Shown here: in pieces, positions 56,401-64,000 of the stretch | How the letters are laid out: every line of letters starts with the position of its first letter | Numbering within the stretch: the first letter of the stretch is position 1 | Assembly (NCBI GenBank): GCA_023078555.1 | Contig: CM041196.1 | Span: 6,211,658-6,275,657 of the forward strand | DNA: 64,000 bases | Direction of reading: 5' to 3' | DNA from: Ulva prolifera | Taxonomy: Eukaryota; Chlorophyta; Ulvophyceae; Ulvales; Ulvaceae | Program-made: the position numbers and the translations under genes | Notes under the pieces: generated by a model | What the model saw: the letters and a program-made list of their open reading frames with translations, nothing else | Database searches by the model: none | What the model was told of the DNA's origin: nothing

Positions 56401-59400
56401 GTGAATAAACGTGTAATTCTCCTAGCCAGTGCCCATGCGTATGTGGCGGTGCATCATTAGCGGCGGTTGCGTCTGAGGCTCTGAGCACAGGGCACACGTC
56501 ACACGTGCCGATGCAGAACATGCACCGAGTCCATGCAAGTACTCCGCAAACACATGCATTCAACACCATCAAGAGTGCAGAGGGCACTTCATGCCAGCAT
56601 CCCACAGCAATCTAAACAACCCAGGCTCCAACAGCAGCCCGTGCCTACCAAGATTGATACACGGTGCAGGGTGGTGGGGCATGTGGCCGTCGGCGAGGAG
56701 CTGGTGTGGTCACAGGCGGCGACGCTGCGTGTGGTGTGGCGCGCGCTGGTGGACGAGGCGCGCACGCCGCCGTCGCCCGCTGCGCCCCGCACCTCCGGCG
56801 TCATGCTGCAGCGCCTGCTGTACAGCCACGCCCAGCACCAGCAGGCCATCCCGGAGGCCGCATCCAACATGGTCGCCTCGCTGCTTGTGGCGCAGGTGCA
56901 CTCGCTCACCGCCGAGCAGGTGCGATCACCACACCCGGCACTCAATGCCCCTTGTGGCGGCTCCTACCAGAATTCTGCTGCAGTAATGTGTAAGCACCGT
57001 TGCGGTCCTGGTACCACCGCAGGGTATGTGGCATGCTGGTGTGCCCAGCATGAGCATATCGCAGTCAATTCTGTGTGACAACGTACATAACAACGCGCAT
57101 GCGGAAATCCTCAGGCCTGCCTGCTCCCCACCAGTGTTGGGTCGCTTTACAGCATTTTCAGGGCTGCCACCCAAAAAATAGACCTGGATGTTGGGAATTG
57201 TTCTATGTGATCGGGCCCGATGACCCAACACTGCTCCCCATGCCGTGCATTGAGGCATGCAAGCTCGGTGCACGTATCAGCGCGGTGGTCTGCGCGGGTG
57301 GATCGCCGAACTACAGCGGTGACGCGCTGCGTCGCTGTGCAGCTGTCGCACACGATCTGGGCGCTCGGGCGGCTGCGGCTGCGGCACGCGGGCCTCGTCG
57401 CCGCGCTGATGCAGGCGACCCGGCGGCACCTTGGCTCGCTGCAAGCGGAGCAGCTCGCGCACATCCTCTCTAGCCTCGCGATTCTTGCCGTGAACGACTC
57501 ATGGCTTGTGCGCGCGCTCGGCACGGCGATGCTGAACCGGCTGCACCAGGGTGCGGGGCTGCGCGTCGCGCTCGCGGTGCAGGCGCTGAAGGCTCTCGCT
57601 GAGGTGCGCTGCTCCTCACACTGGCCTCGTCTGCGGCATCATGATCCGGGGTGTCTGAGAATCCGTTTCTGCGTGATCCGTGCCGACCGTGCTCTGCATG
57701 CCAAAGGAGTCTAGCAGATTTCTTCCTTTGCTGGCACATTCGAAGATCTTACACATTCCCGCAAATCAGAGAATCCGTACAGACATGACCCATTGGGATA
57801 TCGTGTGTGATAACTACTCCACCTATCAAATGCACTTGCCTCGACCATAGTGCAGCGGCTATGTAATCATGCATGCGTAGGGCAGCGCTGCGCTGGCATC
57901 ACTCCCTTCCCAGGCTTAGACACGCTCAGGCACCGGCCCGGCGCGCTTGTGTTCTTCCATGCATGACAAGGGCAAAGGTTGGAGCGAGCAAGGTGCTGCA
58001 TGTGCCACTGTCACAGTGTGACGCCCCCACCTGCTGCAGTACCGCGAGGGCCACCCGCAGCTGGTGGCGGCTTTACACCACCGCGTCACGCACGCCACGG
58101 GCGGCGGCGTGCCGAGGCCGCGGCGGCTTGCGCCACACCTCCTCGCCGACCTCGCGGCCGCCGTTGGCGACCTGCACACGTACTGCGGCGCGGCGCTCGC
58201 GCCCGTGCCGCACGTCCTTGCCCTGACCACCCAGGCCGTCACCGAGGCAGTCTGTGCGCTCTCCCCCCTCTGACCTACAGATACTCTCTGAGTCAAAGGC
58301 AGCACACCAACATCTGACAGATGACGTTGGATTGACTGACTGACTGAAATTGACTTGTTTCATGTCACGAATCATCGGCGACTGACATTTTATACACTTT
58401 GGTCGGTGGCTTGCAGCGGGCGGGCGCACGGAGTTTGTGGCGGAGGATCTCGACAAGATTCGCCACTTCTGCGTAGCCACCGGCGCCCGCGAGCTCCTCC
58501 CAGACGTCATGCTGCTCCTCAAAAACGTGGCTTCCGCTCCCCCTTCCGCCCCCACCGACGCCGTGCGCCCGCGGCAGCACCGCAGCGTGGAGGATTACCT
58601 CAGCAGCTCCCGTGGCCAGCAGGTCCGCCGTGAGCACGAGACGATGCCGATGCATAGTCGCCCGCTCGGGTTCCAGGACGATGCGTCGTTTGTGGTGGCC
58701 CCCCGGCCGGGCGGTGACCCCCGCCGGGTGGACGCCACGGTGTTGCCAGACAAGCCGGCTGTGAAACCGGTGGTTGTATCAGTCGGTCGCGTGCCGACAC
58801 CGGCGCCGCCGCGGGTGCAGGCGCCGGGGCGTCCGAAGGGTGCCCGTGCGGCGGGCCCGCAGGTGCCGCCGACGGGCACGGTCGACACGCGCCCCAAGCG
58901 CGCACAGGGTGCGGACAGCACGCAGGCAGCCGTGCCGGAGATCCGGGGTGCGCCGGCCCGGCCAGCGCAGGCGGCGCCTGTGTTGGCGCAGGTGCCGAGA
59001 GCAGCGGTGGCGGCGCAGCGCGCGGGCGATATGCATGAGACACATGCACCTGCGGCCAGCCGCGAAGCTGGGAGCGGAAAGAAGCTCAACACTCGGGACC
59101 TGAAGCCACGGAAGATCTTAGACCCTGACGCAATTCACATAGTCGAGGAGTTCCACAAACTCATGCATAGCCACACGCATGGGGGGAAGTACGCAGAGGC
59201 AGAATCTGGCGCTGCTGCGGCTGAAGAGACCGTCGCAGCTGACCCCAGCGTGCATGTACAGCATGCACAGCAGTCAGCAGCGGCACCGGACACAAGTGTT
59301 CTGGACTTTGATGAGGCGCAGGTGGCTGAGGAGGCGCTACAGGCGCTGCACCACCCGGCAGCGCAGCATGCGCACCATGATTCACCCGCCGGCGCATCGG

Positions 59401-61634
59401 GCCCTGTGAAGGTGCATCCTATAAAGCGTGCCGCGCCGCTTAAATCCCGCCCAGAGCACCGCGGCACTCCAGAGGCGGAGGCGATTTCACAGGCCGACAT
59501 TGACGCAGCGGCCGCAGAGTTTGCGTTTGCGGGCGTGGGTGCGGAGAAGGCGCAGACTGCTGCGATTCCGGGGCAACAGCAGCAGCCTGGTGCGGTGGAG
59601 GAGGCGCTAGAGGCTGCTCTGCTCGCGCCAGTGGCGGGCGGCTCATCGTGGCTTGACGAAATCAAGAGGCAGACCCGGGCCGACAAGCCCAAGGGGAAGA
59701 AGAAGGGTAAGAAGGCACAGGGTGGCACGGAGCCCGCGGCGGAGGCCCCAGCGCAGAGCGCAGCCGCGGAGCATGTGGCCGCCGGGGTGACGGCGGCAGC
59801 CGTGGAAGCTGCGGAGAAGGCGGAGCGGCAGGCGGCGAAGGCGGCGAAGGCGCGCCGGCGGCAGGCAGCGCGGCCCGGTGACCGGGCGTCTGCGGTGGCT
59901 GCAGTGATGAAGGCCGTCGATGCCGCGACGCCGGGAGATGCCGCCGGCGCTGCGGTGGGGACCACAGAGCCTGCTGAAGGTGGGGCAGCTGAGAAGGCGG
60001 AGGCTTCACGGGTGGAGGCTGGCACGGCGGCAGGTGCTAAGAGACGTGGCGGGGCCGTGGCTGCGGCGGAGGGGCTTCGGTCGCATCCCATCGATGCCAT
60101 CAGGAGTGTCGGCAGCGGCGCTCGTGGCCCGGCGGAGACTCCCGAAGCGGCAGCTACAACAAAGGCGGCTGCTGAAGCCATGGCATCTGGACGGGTGGCG
60201 GGAGAAGCTGCTGCAGCTGAGGAGGCTGATGCAAAAGCAGCGGCTGACGCGACTGCGGCAGCAGAAGCAGCTGCAGCAGAGAAGGCTGCTAGAGAGGAGG
60301 AGGTGGCTGCAGCTGCGAAGCAGGCTGCTGTGGATGCTAAGGCGGCAGCGGTGGATAAACTGCAAGTCGCGATGAATCAGCAGGCTGGCAGGCTAGACGT
60401 GTTCGCTGAGAAGGGTGCCATCAATGCAGCGGCGATTGAGCAGGCTGCTCTGCAAGCAGCGGCCGCAAAGAGGACGGCCGGGCGAGCGGCGGCCGCAGAA
60501 CAGGCCGTCATGCAAGCTGCAGCCGTGCAGAGGATGGCTGTAGCGGCAGCAGCAGCAAACAGGGCCGCTGTGAAAGCCGCAGCGGCAGAACGGGCAGGTG
60601 CGGCTGCGGCCGCTGATCAGCAGGCAGCAGCAAAGGCAGACGCCGATCAGAAAGCCGCTGAAGAGGCAGCAGCCGCAAAGAGAGCAGAAGTGAAAGCGGC
60701 TGAGGCCCAGCGTGCTGCGGCAGAGGCCGCCGCCGCGGACGGGGCCAAGGCCGCTGAGGAGGCAGCGGCAGAAGAGAGGGCACGCGAGAAAGCGGCTGCG
60801 GCGCAGCGATTTGCTGCAGAGGCCGCCGCCGCGGACGGGGCCAAGGCCGCTGAGGAGGCAGCGGCAGAAGAGAGGGCACGCGAGAAAGCGGCTGCGGCGC
60901 AGCGATTTGCTGCAGAGGCCGCCGCCGCAGACAAGGCCAAGGCCGCTGAGGAGGCAGCGGCAGAAGAGAGGGCACGCGAGAAAGCGGCCGCGGCTCAGCG
61001 ATTTGCTGCAAAGGCCGCTGCCGCAGACAAGGCCAAGGCTGCGGAGGAGGCAACGCAGCGGGAAGCAGCGCGCCGCCAGCTGGAGGACCAGCCGCAGGCA
61101 GTCGAGTGCGAGGTCATCACCGATGAGCAGTTCTCGCAGGCCCAGCGGCGTTGGGACGACGCCGAAACGCCGGCCATGGAGCAGCACGCCCAGCATGCTC
61201 AGCACGGGGAAGTCGGCGATGGTGACCAGGGAGTGTGGGTTGATGTCGCGCAGATGATGTGGGACCTCGCAGAGGAGGACCCGGAAGTTCACGCTGTGCT
61301 ACAGGAGATGGCAGGGGAGGACGGTGAGATCCCCCCTGAGGCGCTGGAGTTCATCGCGCAGGGTTTGATGGCGGAGGACGAAGTGCCTGCTTTCGGCGGG
61401 GCGCAGGGGCGGCCACGCTCCCATGGGAGCGGGAGCGGCGGAAAGCCGGGGAGGGGGCCTGGACGGGGGTTCGGAGGGGGGGCGCAGAAGCGTGGTGGGT
61501 CGCGGAAGCGCGCGCGGCAGGCCGCGCAGCGCATGGCAGAGGGGGTTGTTGAGGTTGAGAGCGTGGTAGAGGAGCGTAATGGGGGCCATGGGGGCGGCTG
61601 GGAGCATCCGCTACCCCCTGGCCTGAAGTTGTGA
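53443..61634 (+). CDS. Large helical-repeat protein (OPR/FASTK-like) with Ala-rich coiled tail
   Basis: Exons with agreeing phases: 53443-53578, 53750-53895, 54390-54594, 54862-55245, 55512 to about 55700 (3' border open), 55970-56262, 56670-56919, 57343-57603, 58040-58253 and 58417-61634. The first exon is not placed. The first ~700 residues are helical hairpins such as LSHTIWALGRLRLRHAGLVA and AEQLAHILSSLAILAVNDSW, the 'WALGRL' style seen in OPR and FASTK-type organellar RNA-binding proteins. The last exon alone codes 1,072 residues: a folded start (EDLDKIRHFCVATGARELLP), a Pro/Ala linker, then a very long Ala/Glu/Lys/Arg region predicted by eye to be helical or coiled, including 96-bp tandem repeats. 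It ends with an acidic patch, a Gly/Arg stretch and GGSRKRARQ. The OPR/FASTK assignment is inference from repeat style; no RAP domain or catalytic site is seen. Introns carry two hAT-like MITEs. Confidence 0.7.
54273..54365 (-). mobile_element. hAT-like MITE, 93 bp, with 8-bp target duplication
   Basis: It starts CAGTGTCGGCCCGAGCGCAT and ends GCGACCCAACACTG. It is flanked by CTGCTGAT (54265-54272) and CTGCTGAC (54366-54373), 7 of 8 bases alike. It aligns in reverse with the element at 57132-57233 (shared CATAGAACAATTC, CAGGTC, GCGACCCAACACTG). It lies in the intron 53896-54389 of the helical-repeat gene. CAGTGTTGGG ends and 8-bp duplications are typical of the hAT superfamily; at under 110 bp it has no coding capacity and depends on a transposase elsewhere. 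Confidence 0.8.
57132..57233 (+). mobile_element. hAT-like MITE, 102 bp, with 8-bp target duplication
   Basis: The ends are CAGTGTTGGGTC and GACCCAACACTG, a perfect 12-bp terminal inverted repeat. Flanks are CTCCCCAC (57124-57131) and CTCCCCAT (57234-57241), 7 of 8 alike. Inside, ATCGGGCCCGAT (57210-57221) is a palindrome also found at 9902 and 9933. It lies in the intron 56920-57342 of the helical-repeat gene and is the best-preserved copy in the window. Confidence 0.85.
60735..61022 (+). repeat. Three 96-bp in-frame tandem repeats
   Basis: Units begin at 60735, 60831 and 60927 (GCGGAC or GCAGAC), and a partial fourth begins at 61023. Each codes 32 residues containing AKAAEEAAAEERAREKAAAA and QRFAA. 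The units are almost identical at DNA level, synonymous sites included. Looser copies lie upstream (60670-60734). Ala/Glu/Lys periodicity suggests one long charged helix. Confidence 0.92.
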
Positions 61635-64000
61635 GCCGTTCTCTCGGTGTCGGGGCGACTGCGCTATATGAAGCCGAGGTAGCGACGCGGCGCGTGTAGA
61701 GATTTCGTCTGTTTGGAGCAGCACGCCCGTGCGCTGCGCATTCCATGTACCCAGTTTCAGGTGCAGAGCTCAACAGCGTGAGCCTGGTGTGTAGGGCCTC
61801 AGCCTGTGCAAGCAGAGCGTGCTGGCTGTATTCAGAGATGTTCAGTGAGGTGGGGCGATGAATGGATGAACAAATTTGCTCAGGGCAAGATGAATGGGTG
61901 GGGATCGTCAGCGTTGTGGCATGCATTGCAAGCAATGCATTGGCGAGCCTGTCGGGGTTGGGGCAGTGTGGTCACTGTGGCAGTGTGCTGCTGACAGGTC
62001 AAAACGCTGACGCTGGGGGTTTGGAGGGGTCTCAAGTAAATTGCGTGCCAGCAGCAGATCGTGTATGTGTGTGGTCTGGGTCCAAGATATGCAGGAAGTT
62101 TAACAAGTGCATGACCAGCTCTGTGGCACATTCTCACATTCGTGGCATCGCGCTGTGCGTCGGTACACGGCCGCATGACATAGCTTCACAGTCAGACTGC
62201 TTGATGCAACCGGGATCTAACAGTCAAACTACTCGGGATAAAGAGTCGAGAATCTGAGTCAGAATACCTGGCTGACGTGTGGTGGCAGCCCTATATACCT
62301 TTGATGCTCCGAGGCAAAGCAATCTGTGAGTGCCTGGAACACAACGGCACAGCGCTGCAACTCTCGAGATAACGAAATATGCTTACAGCTGCAGCGAATT
62401 GCATCACTGCTGTGCTGATGTTGATCAGCCGGCTTGGTGCTATCGTGTGCACCTGCTCATTGCACCACACAGATCATCTGTGTGCGGCTTGGTTTTGGCC
62501 TGGACTCGATCTAGATCAGATTGTGCCCCAATAGGTGGCTCTCTCTGTAAACAGCAGACCTGTCCCTTGTTTTATATTGCATACCCATCAGTGGTGTGGT
62601 GTGATCTCTGGCCACTGTCCTACCATGTAGCACTCCACCAAAAGACTTGCCATTGCATTTGTTGTGCACACATTTGCGAGACACACCCACCCGCCCTGAC
62701 GGAAGTACGTTATGGATGTACATGCTCTGCATGTCTTGGCTGATCTTCCCTTCCACTTGAATCAGATGCTGCGGTCAAGTGGAAGATTGTGAGGCTGGAG
62801 ACACAAGCCCAAAAAGACTAGCAGGCTTGTCTCGAACCATTGCCGACTCAAGGATGCGTGCAGTGGGTCGTGCCATGGCCACACCTTTGACGATTACATG
62901 TCGGCAGCAGCGGTCGTAGTGCACCATGTGTACACCATATTTGCACCTTTGACAAATGCATGCCTGCATCGGTGGTTGTGGCGACATGAAACAGTGCCTG
63001 AGGATCAGGCCACAGCTCCATCATTTACACTGTCCAGTCATGTCGCATTGATCTCCAATACAACAAGGCTCATCACGATATGTACACTAGATTGGGTACT
63101 CCATCGCGCATATCAACAGCACCCCCGGCCAGATGGCTGGGCTGCGCACACTCAGAGAGGTTACATCAAGCAGGCAGGTGTCATGATGATGTGTCCGTGT
63201 AACGCATGAAAAACAGTGGGCAGTGTGACAATGAGTTCCAGCAACTCAGCTGTAGTGTTTGAACCCTTTGATCAGGTTCGAGGCGTTTGATGCCTCGACA
63301 TCCTGTGACCGCAACATCGTGTGGTCTGCGAGACACCACACAGGCGCAGCCTGCATCGTGCAAGACTTATGACATGACATGATTGATTCAGCGACACAGA
63401 TTTACAAATACGCAGATAGCTGTCACATGATTGCTTCTGGTTTGTGCCATCTCAGCAGCTGCAGCATTTTTGGCTCACGGCCATGGCAGTGCTCACCCCA
63501 CACACCCAAAATTGGCCAACCATCGCCTTCCCAATCAATAGCTCAATGCGGCTTGAATCATCATCGCGCACACGCTGAACTCATTATCAAAATCACTTCA
63601 TCACCATATACAAGCCGATACCAGCGGCAGCAGCCCGCGTTGCCTACACACCCCTCCTGTCCCACGAATTGCAAGCATTTCAACTGCATGTTCACCAAAA
63701 AAGATGCGGTGGCTTCGCACCCTCAGCACTTGCTGCTCGAACCTGCCAGAGCGCAAGCGCCGAGCATGCAGACAGGGTGCACACGAAGATTGTGTCTGTA
63801 CCGTGCCCGCCGTGGTCACCCGAAAGCAGCCACGCAGGAGGTAGCACACCATGAATGTTGCAGACCGAAAAAAAAGGCCGTACAGTACAAGAAACACCTC
63901 CGATGCTGTTGCCAACGCCCAGCCTCAAAGTCTCCACCAGCCCACGAAAACCACATCTCTCCTGTCAGGACGATCGTCATCGAGAGGCAAGAATGTGGCC
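61635..64000. other. Intergenic right end, no gene recognised
   Basis: After the stop of the helical-repeat gene only short frames occur. TCTCGAGATAAC at 62362-62373 is another instance of the recurrent CTCGAG palindrome motif. CTTCCACTTGA (62750-62760) and TCAAGTGGAAG (62775-62785) form an 11-bp stem with a 14-base loop. Confidence 0.5.

Noticed and set aside
59135-60181. A 348-codon minus-strand Ala/Ser/Cys-rich frame
   Set aside because: Shadow of the Ala-rich last exon of the plus-strand gene; GCN codons read as Ala/Cys/Arg in the other frames.

Overview
This window is nuclear DNA of a eukaryote, most likely a green alga. The evidence is fourfold. Genes are broken by short introns, many with a GTG (often GTGCG) donor and a TGCAG acceptor, as in chlorophytes. 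Exons look GC-rich against flatter, GCATGC-rich non-coding DNA. The recognisable proteins fit a green-lineage cell that builds centrioles: a plant-type SUVR3 methyltransferase, a plant-type PI4K gamma, and a STIL/SAS-5 homologue. Mobile DNA of eukaryotic type is present: a tRNA-derived SINE, hAT-type MITEs and a retroelement fragment. I cannot name the species. All exon borders are read by eye from splice sites, phase and protein similarity, not from transcripts.

Layout. At 1-184 is a SINE cut by the window edge, followed by the 3' exons of a RAF-like protein kinase that ends in a CaaX box (677-2059). A secreted Ala/Cys-rich protein with an NEG/DEG tripeptide tract follows on the minus strand (3630-5346). 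The stretch 5.3-13.8 kb has no host gene I can recognise, but holds two perfect palindromes (7801-7890), a possible TIR-bounded insert (7801-9292) with a retroelement C-terminus inside, and another palindrome pair (13143-13196). Two related secreted acidic proteins lie at 13860-15417 and about 19702-21148, with the second SINE copy between them (16264-16540). A paralogue of the 3630-5346 gene is at 27150-28703. The stretch 21.1-27.1 kb is otherwise non-coding as far as I can see.

The right half is gene-rich: a short-chain dehydrogenase (30213-31517, minus), SUVR3 (32207-34051, minus, 5' end open), STIL (35341-41919, plus), PI4K gamma (44267-47354, minus), the 26S proteasome ATPase RPT1 (49331-52475, minus) and a long helical-repeat protein with an Ala-rich tail (53443-61634, plus, 5' end open). 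SUVR3/STIL and RPT1/helical-repeat form two head-to-head pairs. The last 2.4 kb shows no gene.

How the genes relate. The housekeeping genes share no pathway: proteolysis, chromatin, lipid signalling and centriole duplication. The four secreted-protein genes in the left 28 kb do form a set. They fall into two sequence families that both carry the same (N/D/E)EG tripeptide tract, so they look like a local expansion of extracellular acidic proteins that have gained the same minisatellite. The observations I would follow first are the algal STIL gene with a complete STIL_N block and a candidate STAN motif, the shared-tract secreted families, the hAT MITEs with near-perfect 8-bp target duplications in introns, and a recurrent 40-bp motif that is partly mirrored into perfect palindromes.
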